From assembly GCA_003552485.1 (NCBI GenBank), contig PUMX01000400.1, positions 1 through 14,086 on the forward strand: a DNA stretch of 14,086 bases. The letters run 5' to 3'. The position numbers and the translations under genes were made by a program. Positions 7,167-13,887 of the stretch are shown here, one piece after another. Origin of the DNA: Candidatus Hydrogenedentota bacterium. Its GTDB lineage: Bacteria; Hydrogenedentota; Hydrogenedentia; Hydrogenedentales; SLHB01. Numbering within the stretch: position 1 is the first letter of the stretch; each line of letters begins with the position of its first letter. The notes below the pieces were generated by a model. The model saw only the letters and a program-made list of their open reading frames with translations, made no database searches and was not told the origin of the DNA.

Positions 7167-8603
7167 TCAGCTAGACGCGACGGTTTCCCCCTGCAGCTTC
7201 TTCCAGTTGTCGAACTGGTCATCGATCAGCAGCGTATTATATCCGGCCCGTTTCAGGTATGCCGCGGACACGGCGGAACGGGCGCCGGCGGTGCAATGCA
7301 CGTACAGGGTTTTGTCCTTGGGTATTCTGTCGAGGTATTCCGGCAAGCGCGAATCCGCTGCGTTGATAGCATTCGGGATATGCTCGGGCGCGAAATCCGC
7401 ATACTTGCGCACATCGACGACGGCTACGTTCGCCTTGGAAAGTTCGTCTTTCGCTTCCGCAAAGGTCTTCACCGGCATGGAATCCACTTCGCCGCCCTGG
7501 TGGCGGTACTCTTCGAACTGCTCAGGCGTGATGTAGCCTTTGATACGGTCGTAACCGATTCGGATCAAGTCGCGCACCGCTTCGTCGAGCTTTGCTTCAT
7601 CCACGATAAGGTAAATGTCTTCATCCTCCTCAACGAAGGAGCCGACGATGGTGTTGAACGCCTTATTGAGGGGAGACAGCAGCGAGCCCGGCAAGTGCGC
7701 CTCCGCGAATTGGTTCCGCGGGCGCGCATCAATCACCACGTTTCCTTTCTGCGCAGCCTTGGCGGCGAGATCCTGGGGTGTGGCCTTTGATGGCGCCGGC
7801 AGCGCGCCCTTGAGCACGGCAGGGCCCGACTTGTTGTCGCGCTTCATGCGTGCAAAGTACATCGGCGGTTCGGGCTGGCCTTCGAGGATGAAGCTCACGA
7901 AGGTGTCCTCGCTCGTCGCCGCCTTCAACGCCGGATTGAACCGGCGCTCATAACCCAGCGTGGTCTGCGGCACGGCGCCTAGGCTCTTGCCGCACGCGCT
8001 GCCCGCCCCATGGCCCGGCCAAATCTGCATGTAATTCGGCAGCTCTTCGATGGAGCGCACGGTCTTGTAGAGTACGCGCGCCGAAGGCTCCATAATGCCC
8101 GCCTGGCCGGCCGCGGATTCAAGAAGGTCCGGCCGGCCAAGGTCGCCTACGAAGATGAAGTCGCCCGTGGCGACGCCCATGGGTTCGTCGGCGCCGCCGC
8201 CCCGGTCGGTCACGGCGTACGTCAAATGCTCGGGTGTGTGGCCCGGCGTGTGAATCGCCCTAATCTCGACCTTGCCAATAGAAAACGCGTCCCCATCCTT
8301 GAGCAGCTCGTAATCGTACTTGCTGCTGTTGATCAGCCACTCGTATTTCCAGTCCTTGTCGCCTTCATCCGACGCATACACCTTGACGCCTCGCTCGGCG
8401 AATTCCCGGAGGCCCGAGAGGTAATCAGCGTGGATGTGCGTGTCGACCGCCTTCGTGATGCGCAGCCCTTCGGCTTCGGCGATACAGTCGTATTGGTCAA
8501 TGTCGCGCAGCGGATCGATGACAGCGGCCTCGCCGGTGGCTTGACAGCCGACAACATAGGAATACTGCGCGATTTTCGGGTCAAAGATTTGCTTAAAGAA
8601 CAT
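7167..8603 (-). CDS. CstB-like persulfide dioxygenase-rhodanese fusion
   Basis: A 478-residue cytoplasmic protein expected to oxidise persulfides to sulfite and transfer sulfur to make thiosulfate. The N-terminal metallo-beta-lactamase domain (1-255) shows THIHAD (55-60), TPGHTPEH with His122, GDLGRP with Asp154, and a late His198; His56, His122 and Asp154 match the three Fe(II) ligands of ETHE1-type persulfide dioxygenases. A first rhodanese-like domain (about 272-370) has IVDEAK where the active-site Cys would be, so it is catalytically dead. The second rhodanese domain (about 376-475) has the active loop HCTAGARS with Cys437. This dioxygenase / pseudo-rhodanese / rhodanese order is that of Staphylococcus CstB. 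The ATG has AAGGA 9 bases upstream. It is the third gene of the sulfur unit, 43 bases after the second YeeE/YedE half. The substrate (GSH, CoA or bacillithiol persulfide) is not determinable here. Confidence 0.92.
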   Translation of the reverse strand: MFFKQIFDPKIAQYSYVVGCQATGEAAVIDPLRDIDQYDCIAEAEGLRITKAVDTHIHADYLSGLREFAERGVKVYASDEGDKDWKYEWLINSSKYDYELLKDGDAFSIGKVEIRAIHTPGHTPEHLTYAVTDRGGGADEPMGVATGDFIFVGDLGRPDLLESAAGQAGIMEPSARVLYKTVRSIEELPNYMQIWPGHGAGSACGKSLGAVPQTTLGYERRFNPALKAATSEDTFVSFILEGQPEPPMYFARMKRDNKSGPAVLKGALPAPSKATPQDLAAKAAQKGNVVIDARPRNQFAEAHLPGSLLSPLNKAFNTIVGSFVEEDEDIYLIVDEAKLDEAVRDLIRIGYDRIKGYITPEQFEEYRHQGGEVDSMPVKTFAEAKDELSKANVAVVDVRKYADFAPEHIPNAINAADSRLPEYLDRIPKDKTLYVHCTAGARSAVSAAYLKRAGYNTLLIDDQFDNWKKLQGETVASS

Positions 8604-8646
8604 GGCGCGCTATCCTTATATCCGTTTTGTTTCGGGCCAACCACAA

Positions 8647-9063
8647 CTAATGCGGAAGCTTGTCTTGCAAGAGGCCGTATACGTAAGTACCAGCGATCGC
8701 CCCCGCTATGGGCACGATCATGATGCTGAGTCCGCTGCCCAAGAGCGCATAAAGCGGGCCCGGGCACGCGCCGGTTAACGCCCAGCCGAAGCCAAAAAGC
8801 GTGCCCCCGATCATATAGCGATAGATTGTCCTGGAGTCTTTCGGCTTGATGGTGATGGGTTCGCCGTAAATGTCCTTGATGTTGAAGCGCTTGATGATCT
8901 GCACCGATATCATTCCCACCACAACCGCCGCTCCGATCACGCCATACATGTGGAAGGCCTGAAACCGGAACATCTCTTGGATGCGGAACCAGGAAATGAC
9001 CTCGGCTTTTGTCAGAACGAATCCGAAGAGGATCCCGAATACGACATACTTGATATGAGCCAT
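8647..9063 (-). CDS. YeeE/YedE-family sulfur transport subunit, second half
   Basis: A 138-residue inner-membrane protein of the YeeE/YedE (DUF6691) family, thought to help pass thiosulfate or other sulfur species across the membrane. Hydrophobic segments lie near 5-18, 40-57, 85-108 and 112-132. The hallmark GWALTGACPGP (93-103) carries Cys100, the conserved cysteine proposed to contact sulfur substrates in YeeE proteins. The frame can start 6 bases earlier at a TTG, but the ATG at 9063 is 7 bases from AGGAAAGG and is preferred. It follows the first half by 19 bases and precedes the persulfide dioxygenase by 43 bases, so the three are almost certainly one operon. Being half-size, it probably pairs with its upstream partner to form the unit that a full-length YeeE provides in one chain. 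Confidence 0.9.
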   Translation of the reverse strand: MAHIKYVVFGILFGFVLTKAEVISWFRIQEMFRFQAFHMYGVIGAAVVVGMISVQIIKRFNIKDIYGEPITIKPKDSRTIYRYMIGGTLFGFGWALTGACPGPLYALLGSGLSIMIVPIAGAIAGTYVYGLLQDKLPH

Positions 9064-9070
9064 TGTCAAA

Positions 9071-9077
9071 CCTTTCC
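9071..9077 (-). promoter_or_regulatory. Ribosome binding site deciding the second YeeE/YedE start
   Basis: GGAAAGG on the minus strand, 7 bases before the ATG at 9063 but only 1 base before the TTG at 9069. It supports the ATG. Confidence 0.65.
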
Positions 9078-9082
9078 TTTGT

Positions 9083-9643
9083 CTAGAGAATAAGCGGATA
9101 CACCAAGTGGGTGATTATCAATCCGCCAACAAAGAAACCAATCACGGCGATTAGGGACGCGAGCTGCAGGTCGGACAAGCCAGTGATCGCGTGGCCCGAG
9201 GTGCATCCTCCAGCGTACCGCGCGCCGAAGCCGACCAGGAAACCGCCGCCGAGCATGATGATCAGGCCCCGCCAAGTGAGCAGGTTGCCCCACGCGAAGA
9301 TGTCATCGGGCAGAAAGCCATCGAAGTCTTGAATGCCGAGAGCGGCCAGATCTTGGACGGTGCTGGCGGAAATGGCTATGGGCTCGGGATTGGCGAAGAC
9401 CCAGCCGCCCAAGAAGCCGCCTATGAGCACGCCGCCCACAAACAAAAGATTCCACGATCCCTCCTTCTTCCAGTCATAGTCGAAGAATGGGATAGACTTG
9501 GGCGCGAAACTGGCGCACGCGTGACGCAGGCTGGAAGAGATTCCGAACTGCTTGTTGCCGAAGATGAACAGCAACGGAACGAAAAGGCCGATGATAGGAC
9601 CTGCCACGTACCACGGCCAGGGTTGATACAGCCAATCGAACAT
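9083..9643 (-). CDS. YeeE/YedE-family sulfur transport subunit, first half
   Basis: A 186-residue inner-membrane protein and the first gene of the sulfur unit. Hydrophobic segments are visible near 11-29, 65-84, 122-141 and 158-182. The family signature GARYAGGCTSGHAITGLS (140-157) contains Cys147, the conserved cysteine of YeeE/YedE transporters; another Cys43 lies in RHACASF. The frame extends 12 codons upstream, but the ATG at 9643 has AGGGGGA 7 bases before it and gives a normal N-terminus, so it is preferred. The stop is 19 bases before the second half, indicating co-translation of a heteromeric transporter. YeeE/YedE pairs next to persulfide dioxygenases are known from BigR-type sulfide-detoxification operons, which supports a sulfane-sulfur role. 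Transport direction is not settled by sequence. Confidence 0.9.
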   Translation of the reverse strand: MFDWLYQPWPWYVAGPIIGLFVPLLFIFGNKQFGISSSLRHACASFAPKSIPFFDYDWKKEGSWNLLFVGGVLIGGFLGGWVFANPEPIAISASTVQDLAALGIQDFDGFLPDDIFAWGNLLTWRGLIIMLGGGFLVGFGARYAGGCTSGHAITGLSDLQLASLIAVIGFFVGGLIITHLVYPLIL

Positions 9644-9650
9644 AGGGCGC

Positions 9651-9657
9651 TCCCCCT
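9651..9657 (-). promoter_or_regulatory. Ribosome binding site deciding the first YeeE/YedE start
   Basis: AGGGGGA on the minus strand, 7 bases before the ATG at 9643. It excludes the longer in-frame reading starting at 9679, which would place this site inside the gene. Confidence 0.65.
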
Positions 9658-9665
9658 TTCTGGCG

Positions 9666-9694
9666 CCGGCCGCCGCCACGAGAGCGGCGGCCGG
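9666..9694. repeat. GC-only 11-bp hairpin
   Basis: CCGGCCGCCGC (9666-9676) and GCGGCGGCCGG (9684-9694) pair perfectly with a 7-base loop, in the 76-base gap between the phosphatase stop and the first YeeE/YedE start. No T-run follows on the minus strand. It could weaken read-through from the phosphatase genes, or lie in the leader of the sulfur operon just before its ribosome site. Confidence 0.55.
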
Positions 9695-9719
9695 GATTCC
9701 ATGCTACCATGCACGAGGT

Positions 9720-10961
9720 TCAGTACGTAATGCCCGTCATCTCGGGGTACGTGTCGATGAGGTTTCCATCCTCGTCGATCATGTAGAAGACGTGTGTGCG
9801 GCCCTGGATAGCGGCCATAATCAGGTGCCGCTTTGACTCCATGCGGGTCAGATACCAGGCTTCGTCGGGGTCATGCCCGCCGCGCGTGCTCACGCCCCAC
9901 GCACCATCGCCAATATACACGATTCCGCGGTCATCGATCTCCCCTTCGAGAATCGGGTGTGTGCGCTTATACACGTGATCGTGATTCTCGAATGCGACCT
10001 GAACGCCATATTCCTCGAACAGAGGAACCCAGTGCTCGCGCACGAGCTCGGACACGCTCCCGTCAAAGTCGCGATGGCCTGGATAAGCGGGAACGTGATA
10101 CACCGGAAACACATGAGGCACATCGGTGCGTTCAGCCAGCGTCTGCTCGAGCCATTCCGTCTGCTCACCAGCGACGGGATTACTGTGGTTTGTGTCGAGC
10201 AGAATAATGCTCATGTAATCCCCGAAATCCAGCACGTCGTATCCCGGTTGGCCGGGGAAGGCGAACAGACTGTAGTAGTAAGGAGCGATCTCCTCGCGCC
10301 ATTCGTCGGTTTGCTCATAGTCCTCATGGCTAGTGATGTAACCGCCCACGATCTCATGATTGCCGATGCCCGCGAGGATGGGGATGACTCGGCCCGTGTC
10401 GGTGATGAGTTCGTTCTTATTGGCGTCGAACCACTCCTTCCAACGGTATAGCCGGTCCTCGCGTCCGTCCGCATACGCCAGATCGCCGCCCCAGACTACG
10501 AAATCCACGTCAAGTTTGCGGGCCTGCCGGTTTGTGTTCTCCATCCAATCCTGGTCGTGGCGCGTATCTCCGCCGAAAGCGACGCGGATCGGCCTCGCCG
10601 CGTTGAGCGGCATGGTGCGGAACGAAAATTCGCGGCTGTCTTCTCCCATGCGGAACGCGTATTTCGTTCCCGGATCAAGCTCCGTTAACTCGACCCGATA
10701 CACCGTGCGTTCGGAGTAAGGAAACGGAAACGACTCGCCGGATTCCTCCATCCATTCGCCGTCTTCGCCGTGCTCACGGTATTGCACCACGGCGTCGCGT
10801 TCTTCTTCAGTGTTCCAGTCGATGACCATCGTGGTGAGCGGGTCGTCGCGCCACGTGAGCATGAGGCCCGGCGGATCGAACAGATCCTCGCCAGCGGCCA
10901 CAACCGGCGCAAACAGCGAAACCGCCAACGCCATTGTAATGCCGCGCATTATCCACTTCAT
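9720..10961 (-). CDS. Secreted purple-acid-phosphatase-like phosphoesterase, copy 1
   Basis: A 413-residue exported metallophosphoesterase, probably hydrolysing phosphate esters outside the cytoplasm. A signal peptide covers about 1-23 (hydrophobic core, then VVAAGED). An N-terminal fibronectin-like PAP domain follows (about 30-118). The catalytic domain keeps all seven metal ligands of purple acid phosphatases: Asp132 (GGDTRH), Asp160 and Tyr163 (GDLAYAD), Asn201 (GNHE), His289 (VYHVP), and His327 and His329 in NHDH, which replaces the usual GHxH. Presence of the Tyr ligand favours a PAP-type Fe/metal centre over a generic phosphoesterase. The start is fixed by AGGAGG 8 bases before the ATG. 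It is a tandem paralogue of the gene just upstream (66 bases apart), and about half the residues in aligned blocks look identical by eye. Alternatives are phosphodiesterase or nucleotidase activity; the substrate is unknown. Confidence 0.9.
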   Translation of the reverse strand: MKWIMRGITMALAVSLFAPVVAAGEDLFDPPGLMLTWRDDPLTTMVIDWNTEEERDAVVQYREHGEDGEWMEESGESFPFPYSERTVYRVELTELDPGTKYAFRMGEDSREFSFRTMPLNAARPIRVAFGGDTRHDQDWMENTNRQARKLDVDFVVWGGDLAYADGREDRLYRWKEWFDANKNELITDTGRVIPILAGIGNHEIVGGYITSHEDYEQTDEWREEIAPYYYSLFAFPGQPGYDVLDFGDYMSIILLDTNHSNPVAGEQTEWLEQTLAERTDVPHVFPVYHVPAYPGHRDFDGSVSELVREHWVPLFEEYGVQVAFENHDHVYKRTHPILEGEIDDRGIVYIGDGAWGVSTRGGHDPDEAWYLTRMESKRHLIMAAIQGRTHVFYMIDEDGNLIDTYPEMTGITY

Positions 10962-11027
10962 TGAACTGCCCTCCTTTCAGTAACCGTACTTCACTTCATG
11001 ACTACAACTTCGCTCAAGGCGAAGCGT

Positions 11028-12281
11028 TCAATCGCCGATCTGCATCCGCGTCAAGCCCTCGGGATACTCGTCGATGTGGTTGCCGTGTTCGTCCACCATA
11101 AGGTGGTGCTGATGCTGGCCCTGAAGCGTCGTCAAAATGAAATGACGCACCGACTTCGATTCGCGCAAGAACCAGGTCTCGTCCGCAGGGTGCACGTCGC
11201 GCTCGCTGACGCCCCAAGCGCCGTCGCCTATGTAGACCGTGCCGCGGTCGTCCACGCGCAGGCCGCGGATGGGTTCCGTGCGCTTGTACGCGTGATCGTG
11301 GGCCTCGTAGACGAAGCGGACGCTATACTCGTCGAACAGGGGCATCCAGTGCTCCCGCACATCGACGCTGCCCCAGGTATCCCAGTCCCGCACTGATGGA
11401 AAGGTGGGCACGTGGAACATGGGGAAAACGTGGGGAATGTCTTGGCGCGCAGCGAGTTGCTCCTCGAGCCATTCGGTCTGCCTGCCTTCGATGGGTTCGC
11501 CGTGATCCGTATTGAGGATGATGAGGCTCAAGTAATCGCCGAAATCCAGGGTTCCGTAGCCGGGCTCCTTGGGAAACGCGAATAGCTCATAGAACCAGAT
11601 GGCGTCGTGGTTTTCCCAGCCGTGCTCCTCGGCGTAGTGCAGCCCGTCGTTGCGCTCCAAGCGGGGCAGCCAGACCACCTCGTGGTTGCCCAGCATGACG
11701 ACAATGGGTGTGACCAGGCCGTCGTCGGTGATCAGCGTTTCCTTAATCGAGTCGAAAAACTCGTACCAGCGGTAGTTCAACCGCGGATCTTCGTCCGCAT
11801 AGGCCAGATCGCCGAGCCAGACCACGAAGTGCGGATCATAGTCCATCGCGACGCGGTTCGTTCGGTCCATCCATTCCTTCTCGTGCCGCACGTCGCCGCC
11901 GATGGCGATGCGCAGGGGGTCAACCAGATTCTCGGGCATCGTCTCAAACTGGTAGATTTCCGAGTCCGCGCCGAACCGGAACTCGTACCGCGTTCCGGGC
12001 TCAAGGCCTGTCAGCTCGACGCGGTGAATCAGCCGCTCCGAGAAGGGAAACTCGCGTGTATCGCCGCCTGTCGAGCGCCAGGGCCCCTCGCCGGCTGTGC
12101 GGTAGTGGACTATGACCGGCCGGTCTTCGCCTTCCGTGTGCCAGTCGATTGTCATGGTGGTGAGCGGGTCCGCTTGCCATGTCAAAAAAATCGCGATGGG
12201 GTCGTATAGCTCGTCCGCGGCCGCTCCCCAAGGCGCTAACGCCGCTATCAGTACAACTGCTAAACCGTTTCGAATCCTCAC
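11028..12281 (-). CDS. Secreted purple-acid-phosphatase-like phosphoesterase, copy 2
   Basis: A 417-residue paralogue of the next gene on the same strand, with the same plan: signal peptide (about 1-22, ending GAAADE), fibronectin-like domain (about 27-116), then the metallophosphoesterase domain. Metal ligands are Asp130 (GGDVRH), Asp158 and Tyr161 (GDLAYAD), Asn199 (GNHE), His290 (MFHVP), and His328 and His330 in AHDH. I start it at the GTG at 12281, since GGAGG lies 8 bases before it and the signal peptide then begins correctly; a longer reading from 12311 would add ten charged residues and break the signal. It is the first gene of the leftward pair and faces the Asp-box gene across a 418-base divergent region. 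Differences lie mainly in loops around 205-230 and 295-305, near the likely substrate entrance, so the two copies may differ in substrate. Confidence 0.9.
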   Translation of the reverse strand: MRIRNGLAVVLIAALAPWGAAADELYDPIAIFLTWQADPLTTMTIDWHTEGEDRPVIVHYRTAGEGPWRSTGGDTREFPFSERLIHRVELTGLEPGTRYEFRFGADSEIYQFETMPENLVDPLRIAIGGDVRHEKEWMDRTNRVAMDYDPHFVVWLGDLAYADEDPRLNYRWYEFFDSIKETLITDDGLVTPIVVMLGNHEVVWLPRLERNDGLHYAEEHGWENHDAIWFYELFAFPKEPGYGTLDFGDYLSLIILNTDHGEPIEGRQTEWLEEQLAARQDIPHVFPMFHVPTFPSVRDWDTWGSVDVREHWMPLFDEYSVRFVYEAHDHAYKRTEPIRGLRVDDRGTVYIGDGAWGVSERDVHPADETWFLRESKSVRHFILTTLQGQHQHHLMVDEHGNHIDEYPEGLTRMQIGD

Positions 12282-12289
12282 TGTGCGTT

Positions 12290-12294
12290 CCTCC
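12290..12294 (-). promoter_or_regulatory. Ribosome binding site deciding the copy-2 phosphatase start
   Basis: GGAGG on the minus strand, 8 bases before the GTG at 12281. It favours the GTG over the upstream in-frame ATG at 12311. Confidence 0.65.
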
Positions 12295-12474
12295 CGTCCA
12301 GCGGTCCACACTTGCCTCGCCCAGCCCCGGCCTGGACTGTCTGCCGGTTGGGCGGCTCATTAGTATTGAACAGTGAAATAGTACCCGAAATTTCAAGAGA
12401 TATTCGACGCGCTTCCTTAATCGCGGGGTAATTGGGAAGACCCTTGGGGAGTGGTTTCCGGTCGCCGCGTTCCA

Positions 12475-12505
12475 GCCGGCTTATCCACGCCGATAAGACG
12501 CCGGC
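12475..12505. repeat. Bulged inverted repeat in divergent region
   Basis: CTTATC (12480-12485) pairs with GATAAG (12492-12497) around a 6-base loop. The stem continues as GCCGG (12475-12479) with CCGGC (12501-12505) after a 3-base ACG bulge. It could be an operator serving one or both divergent genes, or a structured leader element. Confidence 0.4.
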
Positions 12506-12682
12506 GCCCGTTCCGTTGATTAGCTGGTCATAACGACGTGCGCAAAGACAAACGTCTCCGGAACCGGCGATTGACGATCTTGTTCCCCGGTTGTTGCGCC
12601 GAACTCTTGTAAAGCGCTAGGCTTACCGTCGGCAAGAGAGTAAACACTGCCTTTGATTGCAACACGCGGGGGATACTGGTTT

Positions 12683-12690
12683 AGGAAAGG
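12683..12690 (+). promoter_or_regulatory. Ribosome binding site deciding the Asp-box gene start
   Basis: AGGAAAGG lies 9 bases before the ATG at 12700 and directly abuts an in-frame GTG at 12691. The GTG is too close to be used, so the ATG is the start. Confidence 0.65.
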
Positions 12691-12699
12691 GTGCTTACC

Positions 12700-13857
12700 A
12701 TGGGAATACGTTTGGGAATTGCCGTGCTTCTCGCCGGAGTGCTCGTTTATCCGGCTTCAGCGGTGGACGGCGTCGAGATCACCGAGCACGTCGATATCCA
12801 TAATGAAGAAGGCCGGTTTGCGGGCTGGCCGCGCAACATGGGCATGTGGATTTGGGATGACGAGATTGTAGTCGGGTTTACCCTGGGCTATTTCAAAGAG
12901 GGAACGGGGCACGACATCGATCCCGATCGCCCATCCGTTCGGCGGTTCGCGCGCAGCCTCGATGGCGGCGAAACGTGGACCATCGAAGAGCCCGATTTCC
13001 TTGATGAGGACGGGCAGGAACGGGAGATTCGTCCGTTGCGCGAGCCCATGGATTTCACCCATCCCGACTTCGCGTTCTTGTTTCAGCGCGATGGGAGCAG
13101 CCATGGCTTCTCGCGCTTCTATTATTCATATGACCGAGCGCGCACGTGGGAGGGCCCCTTCGAGTTTCCCAGCTTCCATCGCGAAGGCGTCTTCGCCCGG
13201 AAGAACTACGTCACGGAAGGCCCGCGGGAAATGATTACCTCCTTCACCGTCGCAAAGAACGAAGGCGGCGAAGGCGTGGTCATGCACGCCAAGACGGACG
13301 ATGGCGGCTTGTCGTGGGAGTTCGTGTCGTGGATCACGCCGCATCCACGCGAGGGCGGCTATTCGATCATGCCCACGACCATCCGTTTGTCCGATGAGGA
13401 ATTGTTAAGCGTCGTGCGGCGGCGTTCCATTGACAATGATGAACGGCATTTCTGGATCGAGACGTTCCATTCGCCGGACAACGGGCAGACCTGGGAACTG
13501 ATTAACAAACCCTCGGAAGAAAACCGCGGCAATCCCGGCCATATGATCGTCCTCGAAGACGGACGCATCGTATTGGTCTACGGTCATCGCGCCGAGCCCT
13601 TTGGGCAACGCGCGCGCATCAGCAGCGACAATGGGCAATCGTGGAGCGACGAAATCATCCTGCGCGATGACGGCGCGAACTGGGACCTGGGTTATCCCAT
13701 GAGCGTGCGGCGCCGCGACGGTAAGATCGTGACGGCTTATTACCATAACAGCCCCGACGAGCCCGAGCGCGTGTACCTTGCCGCGACCATCTGGGACGCG
13801 GGTTCCGGCGAGGGCGTGACCCAGGTTCCAGCGTTAAGGCAGCCATACACGCCATAG
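12700..13857 (+). CDS. Secreted five-Asp-box sialidase-like protein
   Basis: A 385-residue exported protein with a sialidase-type beta-propeller fold. A signal peptide spans 1-21 (cleavage after PASA likely). Five Asp-box (BNR) repeats, pattern SxDxGxTW, are visible: SLDGGETW (86-93), SYDRARTW (143-150, degenerate), TDDGGLSW (199-206), SPDNGQTW (258-265) and SSDNGQSW (308-315). These sit on the propeller rim in GH33 sialidases and relatives. The N-terminus (42-65) has a WPRNMGMWIW block, and I could not place the arginine triad and Tyr/Glu pair of true sialidases with confidence, so enzymatic sialidase activity is unproven. Annotation pipelines would call it exo-alpha-sialidase. It faces the tandem phosphatases across a shared region, which fits a joint role in breakdown of extracellular polymers. 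It converges with the DoxX-like gene 30 bases on. Confidence 0.85.
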   Translation: MGIRLGIAVLLAGVLVYPASAVDGVEITEHVDIHNEEGRFAGWPRNMGMWIWDDEIVVGFTLGYFKEGTGHDIDPDRPSVRRFARSLDGGETWTIEEPDFLDEDGQEREIRPLREPMDFTHPDFAFLFQRDGSSHGFSRFYYSYDRARTWEGPFEFPSFHREGVFARKNYVTEGPREMITSFTVAKNEGGEGVVMHAKTDDGGLSWEFVSWITPHPREGGYSIMPTTIRLSDEELLSVVRRRSIDNDERHFWIETFHSPDNGQTWELINKPSEENRGNPGHMIVLEDGRIVLVYGHRAEPFGQRARISSDNGQSWSDEIILRDDGANWDLGYPMSVRRRDGKIVTAYYHNSPDEPERVYLAATIWDAGSGEGVTQVPALRQPYTP

Positions 13858-13887
13858 GCGATTTGCTTTGGGCGCAGAGGGGGTGAG

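Larger units (their letters stand above)
12282..12699. other. Divergent intergenic region
   Basis: About 420 bases between the leftward phosphatase and the rightward Asp-box gene. It should hold both promoters, but I found no -35/-10 pair with good spacing on either strand. The visible structure is a bulged hairpin at 12475-12505 and the palindrome GAAATTTC near 12388. I found no small gene or RNA gene in it. Confidence 0.6.

Noticed and set aside
9699..9712. Direct repeat CCATGC-TA-CCATGC as an operator
   Set aside because: Two 6-base copies are too short to separate from chance without conservation data.
11008..11024. A small hairpin (CTTCGC / GCGAAG) after the copy-2 phosphatase gene
   Set aside because: Only 6 bp with no T-run; too weak to call a terminator.
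12672..12677. GATACT as a -10 box for the Asp-box gene
   Set aside because: No -35 element at 16-18 bases upstream; the nearest TTGATT is only 13 bases away.
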